From CAVUAT01 sp963739545 (GTDB taxonomy: Bacteria > Actinomycetota > Thermoleophilia > Solirubrobacterales > 70-9), in the NCBI GenBank assembly GCA_963739545.1, contig CAVUAT010000011.1:310001-374000 (forward strand): a stretch of 64,000 nucleotides of DNA, written 5' to 3'. The notes under the pieces were generated by a model, which did no database searches, was not told the origin of the DNA, and was given only the letters and a program-made list of their open reading frames with translations. Below are positions 26,076 through 39,152 of this stretch, in pieces (position 1 is the stretch's first letter; the number at the start of each line of letters is the position of its first letter). Position numbers and translations under genes: made by a program.

Positions 26076-26262
26076 GCGATGACAGGGCCTTCGGGCTCTG
26101 ATATCGCACGCGTCCGACCCCAGGCTCGCGCCAGCGCGACCCTGGGGATGAATTGAACTCCGTCATGTCGGTCTACCTCTCTGTGTACGAGGTGGCCAAC
26201 GATGAGTCAGACATGACAACACTCTCTGTGACCGTCAGCCACTTGTGGCCGGCAGTCACATT

Positions 26263-27811
<1,549 letters not shown>

Positions 27812-28148
27812 AGGGAGCTCTACAAGCCGGCGTGCCATCAAACTAGGCACCCCAGGCGAGGGAGCCTGACCAAGCCTCCATTGGGAGGCTGCTTCTGGTC
27901 AGTCCTGGAACGTCGACCGGACGCGAGGCGCAGCCACTCGTGGCTGCGTGGCGCTGCTCAGTTTTCAGGGACGCCGGCGGGAGCACCCCGTCGTGTGCCT
28001 CGGTGGACCTTGAAAACTGCACTAGGCCGAGCACCCTCACTACCAAGCGGGGGTGCTCGCGATCGTTCTCCCTTTTCGATGAGCCGGGGGGACGGTCAAA
28101 AGGTAGAAACCGAGCTCGAACGTGTCCTTACGTTCGAGCTCAGCTCAC
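27812..28148 (+). other. 16S-23S internal transcribed spacer without tRNA genes
   Basis: The 337-bp spacer contains no tRNA-Ile or tRNA-Ala that I can fold or recognise. It contains the 3' arm of the 16S stem (27951-27967), the 5' arm of the 23S stem (28003-28027), a GAGCACC/GGTGCTC hairpin (28029-28054), and a perfect 12-bp inverted repeat GAGCTCGAACGT with loop GTCCTT (28112-28141) directly before 23S. Confidence 0.85.
28003..28027 (+). other. 5' arm of the pre-23S processing stem
   Basis: The 25 nt from GTGGACCTTG to CACTAGGC pair with 31163-31187, with 23 Watson-Crick pairs, one G-U and one mismatch. The stem encloses 23S and ends before 5S. Like the 16S arm it contains TTGAAAACTG, a motif common in Gram-positive rRNA spacers. 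Confidence 0.82.
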
Positions 28149-31141
<2,993 letters not shown>

Positions 31142-31208
31142 ATTATTTGTTTCTACCGATGCGCCTAGTGCGGTTTTCAAGCTCCACCGGAGCCGCGTCC
31201 CGACCTTT

Positions 31209-31324
31209 TTGGTGGCGAGATAGCGAGAGGGAAACACCTCTTCCCATTCCGAACAGAGCCGTTAAGCCTCTCAGCGCCGATGGTACTTGGTGGGCAACCG
31301 CCTGGGAGAGTAGGTCGCCGCCAG
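31209..31324 (+). rRNA. rrf: 5S ribosomal RNA
   Basis: About 116 nt. The terminal stem GGTGGCGA (31211-31218) pairs with TCGCCGCC (31315-31322), and the internal CCCATTCCGAACAGAG and GCGCCGATGGTA blocks are typical. It lies 67 nt after 23S, within the same transcription unit. Confidence 0.96.
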
Positions 31325-31332
31325 TTCTTCCA

Positions 31333-31358
31333 AAGAGCCGCCCCTCGGGGCGGCTCTT
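31333..31358 (+). terminator. rrn operon terminator
   Basis: A 12-bp perfect stem AAGAGCCGCCCC/GGGGCGGCTCTT with a nominal TC loop, a few bases after 5S, followed by a T-containing stretch (TTGCTCGTTCT). It ends the rrn operon. Confidence 0.9.
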
Positions 31359-31442
31359 GCTCGTTCTGGGGTTCATCGCGCGCCGCGCGGGCATACGATT
31401 CCGGACAAATTCGCTTCACAACCCTTGAAGGGGGACCGAACA

Positions 31443-31691
31443 GTGATCGGAGCAATCATCCTCGGCATCATCGCCGGCTATCTCGGGCGGCTGATCATGC
31501 CGGGCAAGCAGGACATCGGCTTCTTCAGAACTGTCATCTTCGGCGTCCTGGGCGCGTTGCTCGGCTTCTTCTTCTTCACCGAGATTCTCGGGATCGGGGA
31601 CAGCAAGGCGTTCGACCTGGGCGGCCTGCCCGGCGCCGTCATCGGCGTGCTCGTCGTCCTTTTCGCCTACGACCGCTTCACCCGCCGCTGA
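31443..31691 (+). CDS. GlsB/YeaQ/YmgE family (transglycosylase-associated) membrane protein
   Basis: An 82-residue protein with three hydrophobic helices: IGAIILGIIAGYLGRLIMPGKQ, then TVIFGVLGALLGFFFF and GLPGAVIGVLVVLFAYDRF. The GYLGR.IMPG motif is the family hallmark; members are small stress-related membrane proteins. GTG 31443 is preferred over TTG 31425 because GAAGGGGGA precedes it. A TACGAT -10-like element is at 31394-31399. Confidence 0.88.
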   Translation: MIGAIILGIIAGYLGRLIMPGKQDIGFFRTVIFGVLGALLGFFFFTEILGIGDSKAFDLGGLPGAVIGVLVVLFAYDRFTRR

Positions 31692-31701
31692 GGGGCGAGG
31701 T

Positions 31702-32871
31702 CTGAGCGCGGTCGGGCCGGATCCAGGCGAGCGCCTGCTGGCCTGGGTCCGGTTGCTCTCAGAGCAGGCGGGTCCTCGGCGGCCGACCAGCGCTGCCGAG
31801 CGATTCGCGGCGGAGCTGACGATGGGCCGTCTCGCCGACCGCGGGGTGCGCGGCCGTCTCGAGCCCTTCCACGGGCTCTCGAGCTTCGGCTACCCGTTCG
31901 GGGCGATGATCGCCCTCGCCTTGGCGCCCGCGCTGCTGCCCAGCCGCAGGCGCGCGCTTCGCGCCGGGCTAGCCGCGTGCGCAACGGCGGCGCTCGCGAT
32001 CGAGGGCGGGCTCGTCCACACTCCCATCTCGGATGCGCTTTCGCGCCGTCCCAGCCAGAACCTCGTGGCCGAGATCGAGCCCCGTGGCGAGACGAGGCGC
32101 ACCGTCTGCCTGCTGTGCCATCTCGACACCTCAAGGGGTGGGCTGATGTTCCATCCCGCCTTCGTTCCGCACCTTACGAACTGGCTGCTGCTCCAGTCCG
32201 CCGCAGGCGCGCTGCAGGGAGGGGAGGCACTCCTCGCGCGCTTTCACGCCGGGCGCGCATTGCTCGCCGTCTGTCGCGCGACCCTCGCGCTCGGCGGCGC
32301 CCTGCTGATCGAGCGCGAGGTTCGCGGCGTCGATTCTCCCGGAGCCAATGACAACGCCTCGGGCGCAGCCGTGGTGGCCGAGCTCGCAAGCGAGCTTGCC
32401 GCGAGCCCGCTCGAGAGCACGAGGGTCTTGGTCCTGATGGCGGGCTGCGAGGAGGCGGGCCTGCTCGGCACACGGGCGTTCCTGCGCTCGCGAGCCACCG
32501 CCGGCTGGCTATTCGTCAACGTCGACAGCGTCGGCGGCCCCGGCACCCTCCGCTACCTGACCCGCGAGGGCATCGTGCAGAAGTGGGACGCCGACCCGGC
32601 ACTCGTCTCGATTGCCTCGCGCGTCGCGGCGGAGCGACCCGAGCTCGACCTGCACCCCTCCGAGGCGCAGATCGGCCTCACCTATGACGCGACCGCGGCG
32701 ATGGCGCGCGGGGGCAGGGCGATCACTCTCGTCGCCGAGCGCGGGGGCGTCATCCCCAACTACCACTGGCCCACCGACACCGCCGAGAACCTCGACCCGG
32801 CCGTCGTCGAGCATGCGCTCGAGACCGCGCGCGAGCTGGTCGCTGCGATCGACCGCGGCGAGGCCGACTAG
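31702..32871 (+). CDS. M28 family zinc peptidase-like protein
   Basis: About 389 residues. Metal ligands of M28 aminopeptidases are visible: His-Asp in LLCHLDTS, Asp in PGANDNASG, Glu-Glu in AGCEEAG, Asp in VNVDSVGG and His in NYHWPTDT. Two hydrophobic segments near residues 65-100 and one near 190 suggest membrane attachment. The N-terminal amphipathic helix GERLLAWVRLLSEQAG is coding but lies upstream of the first standard start (TTG 31753), so a CTG at 31702 may be used. The substrate is unknown. Confidence 0.78.
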   Translation: MSAVGPDPGERLLAWVRLLSEQAGPRRPTSAAERFAAELTMGRLADRGVRGRLEPFHGLSSFGYPFGAMIALALAPALLPSRRRALRAGLAACATAALAIEGGLVHTPISDALSRRPSQNLVAEIEPRGETRRTVCLLCHLDTSRGGLMFHPAFVPHLTNWLLLQSAAGALQGGEALLARFHAGRALLAVCRATLALGGALLIEREVRGVDSPGANDNASGAAVVAELASELAASPLESTRVLVLMAGCEEAGLLGTRAFLRSRATAGWLFVNVDSVGGPGTLRYLTREGIVQKWDADPALVSIASRVAAERPELDLHPSEAQIGLTYDATAAMARGGRAITLVAERGGVIPNYHWPTDTAENLDPAVVEHALETARELVAAIDRGEAD

Positions 32872-33122
32872 GCCGCGAAGCGCTCGAGCCGCTCGGCTCG
32901 GCGCTGCAGGGCCGTCGACCTGTGGGTACGGCTGCAGGTCGCCCGGCTCGTTGTCGCCGGCAGGCAGTCGTAGCCCGTCCGAGATCGTCTTGCTCGGCCG
33001 GCAGTCCTCGTCGGGGGCGACGAGGCCTGGTACCCGTACTCGCCGAGCGTGGCGAAGTCGATCAGCAGGTCCGCCCCGTCGAAAAGGCGCTCTCTGATGG
33101 ATTCGATTCTTGTCTTGGTCAT
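32868..33122 (-). pseudogene. Small SOS-controlled ORF, probably frameshifted
   Basis: The 84-codon frame begins MTKTRIESIRERLFDGADL and LIDFATLGEYGYQ, which looks like real protein. After about residue 32 another frame looks better (GLVAPDEDCRPSKTISDG, LRLPAGDNEPGDLQPYPQ), and the last residues (LQRRAERLERFAA) again favour the first frame. This suggests two compensating indels or sequence errors. A LexA-type box and a TAGGTT -10 lie immediately before ATG. I do not recognise the family. Confidence 0.5.
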
Positions 33123-33126
33123 GCGG

Positions 33127-33140
33127 GGAACCTATGTTCG
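33127..33140 (-). promoter_or_regulatory. LexA-type SOS box before the small minus-strand ORF
   Basis: On the minus strand it reads CGAACATAGGTTCC, 13 of 14 positions agreeing with the symmetric CGAAC-N4-GTTCG of actinobacterial/Gram-positive LexA sites. It ends 4 bp before ATG and overlaps TAGGTT, a likely -10 placed 6 nt from the start. Compare the perfect site at 38649-38662. Confidence 0.68.
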
Positions 33141-33210
33141 GTCTCGGACGGAATGCGGCTGTTTGCAGGTCATCTTGCAGGCGCCGGGCGCGCGCGATAG
33201 GTTGCCGCCG

Positions 33211-33708
33211 ATGCCGCTCGCCGTGACGGGATACGAGTTCTCGCTCTTCGTCCACATCACCGCGGTGGTCGTCGGCCTGGGGGCGACCTTCGCGGAGTCG
33301 GTGATGTTCCCGGTCGCGTTCAACTCGAACCCGCGGCACCTGCCCTACGTACACCGCCTTCAGCTCGCGCTGAACCGTTACTTCGCGAGCCCCGCGCTCG
33401 CAGTGATCCTGCTCACCGGGATCTACCAGATGGCCGAGGGCAATTGGGACTACGGGGACTTCTGGGTCAGCGGAACCCTCGCGATCGTGTTGGCGATCGG
33501 GGCGATCAACGGCGCCTACTTCATCCCCACCGATCGCAAGCTGCTGCCGATGGTCGAGCGCGACATCGAGGCCGCCGGCGACGGTGAGGTGAAGCTCTCG
33601 GACGAGTACCTGCGCCTGGGAAGGATCGAGGGGATGATGGGAGCCCTGACGGGGGCACTGATCGTCGTCGCGATCTTCCTGATGGTGACGAAGCCCGGCC
33701 TCGGCTAG
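33211..33708 (+). CDS. DUF2269-like integral membrane protein
   Basis: A 165-residue protein with four hydrophobic helices: EFSLFVHITAVVVGLGATFAES, ALAVILLTGIYQMAEG, VSGTLAIVLAIGAINGAYF and MGALTGALIVVAIFLMV. The VHITAVVVGLGA start and the conserved Tyr/Trp loop suit the DUF2269 group; function is unknown. TAGGTT at 33198-33203 is 7 nt before ATG. It converges on dnaE2 with a 4-base overlap. Confidence 0.8.
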   Translation: MPLAVTGYEFSLFVHITAVVVGLGATFAESVMFPVAFNSNPRHLPYVHRLQLALNRYFASPALAVILLTGIYQMAEGNWDYGDFWVSGTLAIVLAIGAINGAYFIPTDRKLLPMVERDIEAAGDGEVKLSDEYLRLGRIEGMMGALTGALIVVAIFLMVTKPGLG

Positions 33709-36700
33709 CGCCCGCGCCGCCCAAAGCTGTGAGCGGGGGGCAGCGCCGCCGCGAGCTCCGCGACCGCTGGCGATGCGGGAGCCCCAGCCGGCGCATGCGG
33801 TGGGAGCTCGGCGATGGTGGGCTGCGGGGAGTCCTGGCGATCGAGCCGCTCGATCGAGGCGACGAGCACGTTGGTCGTGCCCTCGCGGTGCTCGAGCCGC
33901 CCGTTCGCCCTCACGAACCCTGCGGTCCTCACGGCCGAGCGACAGCGCTCGACCACGGGAGGGGGGACGATCAGGTTGATCGTCCCGAGCTCGTCCTCGA
34001 GCAGCATGAAGACGATCCCCTTCGCGGTCGCCGGCCGCTGGCGGGCGACGACCATCCCGGCGACCCGCACCTGCGAGCCGTCGCTTCCCCCGGCCAGCGC
34101 CTCGCTTGTGAGCACGCCGGGGTCGAGCTCGGGACGAAGCAGCTCCATCGGGTGCGTGCCGATCGTCATCCCGGTGGCGCGGTAGTCGGCGACCATCCGC
34201 TCCCACGGCTCGAGCTCGGGCAACTCGGGGGTCGAGGCGCCGTCGAGCGGCAGCGCGAGCTGCGTTCCCTCCTCGACCCGGGCAGCTCGCGAGGCCGCGC
34301 CGGCCTGCCACAGGGAGGCGCGGCGCTCGTCGCTCGCCAGCACCTCGGCGGCCGCGCCGCGCGATCCGGACGGCGCTTGTCGCCGGCCGACAGGTGTGGC
34401 GAGGCGGTCGAGCGCGCCGGCCCAGGCGAAGCGCACCAGCGCGCCGCGCGATGCTCCCGAGCGGCCCGCGAGGTCGGCGATGTCCGAGTAGTCGCCGCCG
34501 CGCTTCCGCTCGGCGATCACGGCCTCGGCGTCGGCCTGCGCGACCTCGGCGATGTAGCCCAGGCCGACCCGGACGGGGGGCTGACCCTCCGACCCTGCGG
34601 CGGCCCCAACCGTCTCGACCCTGCAGTCGATCTCGCTCGAGTTGACGTCGGCCGGCAGGACCTCGAGCCCGCGGCGCTGGGCTTCGTGGACGAGGGCGTC
34701 AGGCGGGTAGAAGCCCATCGGCTGCTCGTTCAAGAGCGCGCAGAGCAGCTCGGGCCCGTAGTGGACCCGCAGCCAGGTCGACTGGTAGGCGAGCAGGCCG
34801 AAGGCGGCCGAGTGCGACTTGGGGAAGCCAAAGCCCGAGAAGCCGACGATCTGGTCGTAGACACGCTCGGCGACCTCGCGCTCGACACCGCGGCCGACGG
34901 CGCCCTCGATGAACCGCTGCTGATAGCGGCGCATCGCGGCCTCGGATCGCTTGCGACTCATTGCCCGGCGCAGCCCCTCGGCCTCGCCGACCGTGAATCC
35001 CGCGAGCGCGATCGCCACCTCGAGCACCTGGTCCTGGAAGACGATCGCGCCGAGCGTGTCGCTCAGCGGCGGCTCCAGCGAGGGGTGCTCGTAGGGCACC
35101 TCGTATGTGGGATCCGCGCGCAGCTTCTTGCGACGCTCTATGTAGGGGTGGACGGCGCCGCCCTGGATCGGCCCAGGGCGCACCAGCGCCACCTGCACGG
35201 TGAGGTCGTCGAGGTTCGCCGGCAGCGTCCGCGGCAGCATCTGCATCTGGGCCCGGCTCTCGATCTGGAAGACGCCGGTGGTCTCGGCGCGCTGGATCGC
35301 CCCCCAGACCTCGGGGTCGTCGAGGGGGATACGCGAAAGGTCGATGCGCAGGCCATTGCGAGCCCTCGCGATCTCGTCGACGCAGCGCTCGACGGCCGAG
35401 AGCATCCCCAGCCCGAGCAGGTCGATCTTCAAGAAGCCGGCGTCAGCGCAGGAGTCCTTGTCCCACTGCACGATCTGGCGGCCCTTCATCGCCGCGGGCT
35501 GCACCGGGCAGAGCTCCACCAGCGGCTTGGTCGAGATCACCATGCCCCCGGGGTGCTGGGAGATGTGGCGCGGCAGCCCCGCGATCTCGGGGAGCAGCGA
35601 TGCGAGCGAGCGCCAGCGCAGCGAGCGAGATCGCAGATCGCCGAGCGCCTCCTCCATCCGCGCCTCTGCGTCGGCGCTCGACTCGAAGGAGTCGACGGCG
35701 CGGGCGAAGCGCTCGATCTCGCCCGGCGGCAGCCCGAGCGCCTTGCCGAGGTCGCGCACGGCGCCGCGAGCGCGATAGGTCGACATCGCGGCGACCAGCG
35801 CCGAGCGGTCGGCGCCGTGGCGCTCGTGCACCCGGGGGATCAGCTTCTCGCGGATGTCGCGGGGGAAGTCGAGGTCGATGTCGGGGGCGGCGTCGAGCTC
35901 CTCGTTCAGGAAACGCCCGAGGAAGAGGTCGTTTCGGATCGGGTCGATGTGCGAGAGGCCGGTCAGGTAGCAGACAATCGAGCTGACGCTGGAGCCGCGC
36001 CCGCGCCCGGGGGGCAGCAGCCGCCGCGCGGATTCGGGCCCGCGCACCTCGAGCGCGATCTCGCGCGCGAGCTCGAGCATGTCGTGGTGAAGCAGGAAGA
36101 AACCCGCGAGCTTCAACTGCCCGATCAGCCCCAGCTCCTCGTCGAGGCGGCGCCCGGCCTCGGCGCGGTCGGGTGAGCCGACGGGATAGCGCTCGCCCAT
36201 CATCGAGCCGCAGAGCTCGGCGAGCCGCCCGTCGGCGGTCGGGTCCTCGGCGCCGGGATAGCTGTAGCCGAGATCGCGGGTGAGATCGAAGCGCAGCCGC
36301 TCCGCGAGGCGGGCCGACTCCGCGACCGCCTCGGGGTGGTCGCGAAAACGCGCGGCCGCCTCGGTCGGGCTCATCAGCACCGCAGCCGAGTTGCCTCGCC
36401 GCATCCCCTCGGTCTCGTCGAGGGTTGCGTTCAGGCGGATCGCGACCAGCGCGTCCTGGAGTGCCAGCCGCGAGCGGTCGTGGGCGTGGACGTTGCCGGT
36501 GGCGACGCATGGGACGCTGAGCGCGGAAGCCACCGACGCCAGCCAGCGGTTGCGCGCCCGGTCGCGGCGCCACAGCGGGCGCTGCAGCTCGATGCGGAAG
36601 CGCTCGGGGCCGAACGCCGAGAGCAACAACCGCGCCATCGCGCCGCCGCCGCTCGCATCGCCGCGCTCCCAGCGCCCGGCGACCGCGCCGTCCCGGGCGC

Positions 36701-37121
36701 AGCCCGAGAGGCAGACGAGCCCCTCGGCGTGGGCCTCGAGCTCCGCAAGCGGCAGCGAGGGCGGGAGCGGGTCCCGCATCCCGGATCCCTCGCCTGTGCC
36801 GGCCAGGGTGCGGGTCCCCTCGTGCGCCTTAGTGATCAGCCGGCAGAGGTTTCCCCAGCCCGCCTTCGAGTCGACGAGCAGCGTGATGTGGCAGCCGCCC
36901 TCGACGGTCAGCTCGGCACCGACGATCGGGCGCACGCCGAGGCCTTTGCAGGCGTGCGCGAACTCCATCGCGCCGCTGACCCCGTCGTGGTCCGTGATCG
37001 CGAGCGCCTCGTAGCCGAGGCCCGCCGCGGCGGCCGCCAGCTCGGCGGGGTCCGAGGCGCCGTCGCCGAAGGAGTAGGCCGAGTGGCAGTGCAGCTCGAC
37101 GTAGGGAGGAGGGGCCCTCAT
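33705..37121 (-). CDS. dnaE2: Error-prone DNA polymerase III alpha subunit (DnaE2/ImuC)
   Basis: A 1,138-residue C-family polymerase. The N-terminal PHP domain has ELHCHSAYSFGDGASDP and ITDHDGV. The catalytic aspartates are in APDIDLDFPRDIREKLI, and GFGFPKSHSAAFGLLAYQSTWLRVHYG is strongly conserved. The C-terminal OB domain is present (VAGMVVARQRPATAKG). The length and lack of a beta-binding extension suit DnaE2. It carries out mutagenic translesion synthesis with ImuB. It starts as ATGA over the stop of the 82-residue gene, in a LexA-controlled set. Confidence 0.95.
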   Translation of the reverse strand: MRAPPPYVELHCHSAYSFGDGASDPAELAAAAAGLGYEALAITDHDGVSGAMEFAHACKGLGVRPIVGAELTVEGGCHITLLVDSKAGWGNLCRLITKAHEGTRTLAGTGEGSGMRDPLPPSLPLAELEAHAEGLVCLSGCARDGAVAGRWERGDASGGGAMARLLLSAFGPERFRIELQRPLWRRDRARNRWLASVASALSVPCVATGNVHAHDRSRLALQDALVAIRLNATLDETEGMRRGNSAAVLMSPTEAAARFRDHPEAVAESARLAERLRFDLTRDLGYSYPGAEDPTADGRLAELCGSMMGERYPVGSPDRAEAGRRLDEELGLIGQLKLAGFFLLHHDMLELAREIALEVRGPESARRLLPPGRGRGSSVSSIVCYLTGLSHIDPIRNDLFLGRFLNEELDAAPDIDLDFPRDIREKLIPRVHERHGADRSALVAAMSTYRARGAVRDLGKALGLPPGEIERFARAVDSFESSADAEARMEEALGDLRSRSLRWRSLASLLPEIAGLPRHISQHPGGMVISTKPLVELCPVQPAAMKGRQIVQWDKDSCADAGFLKIDLLGLGMLSAVERCVDEIARARNGLRIDLSRIPLDDPEVWGAIQRAETTGVFQIESRAQMQMLPRTLPANLDDLTVQVALVRPGPIQGGAVHPYIERRKKLRADPTYEVPYEHPSLEPPLSDTLGAIVFQDQVLEVAIALAGFTVGEAEGLRRAMSRKRSEAAMRRYQQRFIEGAVGRGVEREVAERVYDQIVGFSGFGFPKSHSAAFGLLAYQSTWLRVHYGPELLCALLNEQPMGFYPPDALVHEAQRRGLEVLPADVNSSEIDCRVETVGAAAGSEGQPPVRVGLGYIAEVAQADAEAVIAERKRGGDYSDIADLAGRSGASRGALVRFAWAGALDRLATPVGRRQAPSGSRGAAAEVLASDERRASLWQAGAASRAARVEEGTQLALPLDGASTPELPELEPWERMVADYRATGMTIGTHPMELLRPELDPGVLTSEALAGGSDGSQVRVAGMVVARQRPATAKGIVFMLLEDELGTINLIVPPPVVERCRSAVRTAGFVRANGRLEHREGTTNVLVASIERLDRQDSPQPTIAELPPHAPAGAPASPAVAELAAALPPAHSFGRRGR

Positions 37122-37369
37122 CAATCGCGCTGGCGAAACCAGCCCAGCCCGTCGGCGTCCTCTTCCGAGAACACGACGACGTCGCTTCCGTCTTCGAGCA
37201 CGAGCTCGAAATAGCTCCTGCGCAGGGGTTTTCTGGTCCACCAGCCGTCCTCGACGAGCCACTCCTCGCGCACCGCCGAGACGGCGAGACGGCCGACCCT
37301 GCGCGGCCGCCCGTCCTCGCCGGCCTCGACCGGGACCGGCCAGGGCTTGTTCAAACGTCCTGGCCTCAT
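37121..37369 (-). CDS. Small conserved protein of the mutasome operon (DUF6504-like)
   Basis: An 82-residue protein: a Pro/Arg start, VSAVREEWLVEDGWWTRKPLR, then a beta-strand-like RRSYFELVLEDGSDVVVFSEED and a Trp/Phe end. From memory this resembles DUF6504, found next to actinobacterial imuB/dnaE2. Its role is unknown; the position suggests an accessory of the ImuB-DnaE2 complex. The last codon overlaps the dnaE2 start, so the ratio of the two is probably fixed by coupling. Confidence 0.75.
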   Translation of the reverse strand: MRPGRLNKPWPVPVEAGEDGRPRRVGRLAVSAVREEWLVEDGWWTRKPLRRSYFELVLEDGSDVVVFSEEDADGLGWFRQRD

Positions 37370-37387
37370 CCCTCGAAACGCTCCAAG

Positions 37388-37420
37388 CCGCCCCCGGAAG
37401 CGAAGCTGAGGAGGCGGCGC
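37388..37420 (+). repeat. Dispersed intergenic repeat, diverged copy 3
   Basis: CCCCCGGAAGCGAAGCTGAG followed by GAGGCGGCG matches copy 1 (13304-13335) at about nine of ten positions. It lies in the 52-bp gap between imuB and the small DUF6504-like gene, antisense to them. Confidence 0.5.
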
Positions 37421-37421
37421 T

Positions 37422-38648
37422 TCATGTTTCCTCTGGGAATGGCATCAGCACCTCGCGACGCTCTGGCACCCGCGAGGAGGGGTCCACTTCGAGCACACGC
37501 AGCACGGCCTCGGAGCCACCGGCCGCGCGGGCCTGGCGCACCGCCTCGGCGATCTTCCGCCGGCGCTGCTCCTCGGGGCCCGAGAGCGCCATCTGCTCGC
37601 CCGTCGCCGGGCCGAGCGACACGGCCTCGAGGCGCAACGACGCTGCGGGGCCGGGGAGGAGGGCCAGCAGCGGGATCAGCACCATCGCCAGGCGCTCCCG
37701 CTCGGAGCCGGCGCTTCGGAGCGCAACGCGCCGCCGCCAGCCACCTCCGCCGGCGAGCCGCGCCGAGATGCGCAGCGCGCGCATCGTCCGCCCGCGGCGC
37801 TCGGGGTGGGCGAGCAGCCTCGCGACCAGCAGCTCCATCGCGCGCTCGAGCTGTGGGCCCGAGGCGGCATCGGGGAGCTCGAGCTCGACCGCGATCTCCT
37901 GATGGGCCTGGCGGGGCCGCAGCTCCCGGTCGCCTCCGCGCGCGAGCTTCAGCGCCCGAAGCCCGAGCCCGCCGAAGCGGTCTGCGACCGCGTCGCGCGG
38001 CAGGCCCGCAAGCCGGCCCAGCGTCTCGATCCCGAGCCGTTCGAGCTCGTTCGGCAGGTCCTCGGCGCCGGGGTCGGCACCCGCGCGCCCCGCGTGCGAG
38101 AGGCGCCCGTGAAGCAGCGCGACCGGCAGCGGCGCCAGGAACCTGCGGGCGGCGCCGTCTGGGACGATCGGGGGGCGCTCGCGGGGGTCTGCCCGTCGAG
38201 CCGCGGCATAGGAGCAGAAGCGCACCGGGGCCGCTGCCAGGTGCAGCGGCATCCCGGCCTCACGGCGGGAGCGCTCGAGCACGCCGTCGGTGCCGCCCCA
38301 CAGCCGGCGCAGCCCACCGGCCTCGAAGAAGGCCTCACCGGGGCGCTCGGATTCGACCTCGGCACCGATGGCAGACTCGAAGCCGCGCAGCGTCTGCTCC
38401 CAGGCTCGCTCGGCGCGCTCGGGGTCCGGCGGCACCAGCACCAGCTCGGGGCAGCGCGAGAGCGCCTCCCCGAGGCGCATGCCCGAGCGCACCCCGAGGC
38501 CCTCGGCGGGGTCCGAGACCTCGCCGATCAGCTGCGCCGCTCCTGGCTCCGGGGCGAGGGCCGTAGGGTGACCCATCAGCTCGCCTCGCTGCTCGCCGAG
38601 CGCCGTCAGCAACCTGAATCGGGGGGCTAGGGCGCATGCGACCGGCAT
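37422..38648 (-). CDS. imuB: ImuB-like Y-family polymerase homologue (catalytically inactive)
   Basis: A 408-residue DinB/ImuB protein. The fold is recognisable (GVRSGMRLGEALSRCPELVLVPPDPERAERAWEQ; helix-hairpin-helix LERLGIETLGRLAGLPRDAVADRFG), but the N-terminal catalytic carboxylate is replaced (ACALAPRF), and the usual Asp pair in the palm reads FFEAGGLRRLWGG. ImuB of other bacteria is an inactive adaptor linking DnaE2 to the beta clamp. ATG 38648 touches the LexA box; TTGACT -35 and GAACAT -10 are 17 bp apart, putting the transcript start at the start codon. Confidence 0.88.
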   Translation of the reverse strand: MPVACALAPRFRLLTALGEQRGELMGHPTALAPEPGAAQLIGEVSDPAEGLGVRSGMRLGEALSRCPELVLVPPDPERAERAWEQTLRGFESAIGAEVESERPGEAFFEAGGLRRLWGGTDGVLERSRREAGMPLHLAAAPVRFCSYAAARRADPRERPPIVPDGAARRFLAPLPVALLHGRLSHAGRAGADPGAEDLPNELERLGIETLGRLAGLPRDAVADRFGGLGLRALKLARGGDRELRPRQAHQEIAVELELPDAASGPQLERAMELLVARLLAHPERRGRTMRALRISARLAGGGGWRRRVALRSAGSERERLAMVLIPLLALLPGPAASLRLEAVSLGPATGEQMALSGPEEQRRRKIAEAVRQARAAGGSEAVLRVLEVDPSSRVPERREVLMPFPEET

Positions 38649-38684
38649 CGAACGTATGTTCGTACACGGTCACCGAACAGTCAA
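38649..38684 (-). promoter_or_regulatory. SOS promoter of imuB with perfect LexA box
   Basis: The box at 38649-38662 is the perfect palindrome CGAAC-GTAT-GTTCG. On the minus strand TTGACT (38679-38684) and GAACAT (38656-38661, inside the box) form a promoter with a 17-bp spacer. The predicted start is about 38649 and translation begins at 38648, so LexA would cover -10 to +1 of a leaderless mRNA. Confidence 0.87.
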
Positions 38685-38757
38685 GAGGAAATGTTGAATC
38701 TTTTCGCCCAATCGCGGATCGAGGTGTAAAGCGGCACATCCGGGGTAAAGGAGGGAC

Positions 38758-39003
38758 ATGCTGATCGCAGCGATCATCGCCTTCTGCATCGTGTTGCTGG
38801 TGCTCGCCTTCCTGGCGCCGCGCCTCTCGCGGCATTTCCAGAAGGCCGGGGACAAGCCGCTGCAGGTCGGCGAGAACGTTGCCGAGAAGCTTCCCGGCAA
38901 GGCCGGAGACCTGGCTTCGAAGCCCTTCGAGTCCTCGCGCAAGGCCGTAAGCAAGAGCGGTGCCAAGGGCCGCGAGGGCCGCGCCAAGTCACCAGGGCCC
39001 TAG
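38758..39003 (+). CDS. Small single-pass membrane protein
   Basis: An 81-residue protein: one N-terminal helix (LIAAIIAFCIVLLVLAFLA), then a hydrophilic basic tail (PRLSRHFQKAGDKPLQVG, KAVSKSGAKGREG). Good Shine-Dalgarno GGAGGGAC directly before ATG. No family recognised. The imuB promoter faces the other way, so the two are divergent. Confidence 0.68.
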   Translation: MLIAAIIAFCIVLLVLAFLAPRLSRHFQKAGDKPLQVGENVAEKLPGKAGDLASKPFESSRKAVSKSGAKGREGRAKSPGP

Positions 39004-39152
39004 GCCCTTCGAGCACTCGCACCGCGCTTGGCGCCCTCGGCGTAGAACGAGCCGGCAGGAACACGAACACGGCGAACGACCGCGAGCGCGATGCAGTCCG
39101 ACGCCGATCCGGGCGTTGCCAGCGGCGGCGCTCGCGGGTAGCCTGCGGCGCG

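Noticed and set aside
26153..26179. Second rrn promoter TTGAAC...TACCTC
   Set aside because: Spacer is only 15 bp and the -10 lacks the final T; too weak to support.
27812..28148. tRNA-Ile/tRNA-Ala in the rRNA spacer
   Set aside because: No TTCRANY loop with a matching acceptor stem or anticodon arm could be found; hairpins there are processing stems.
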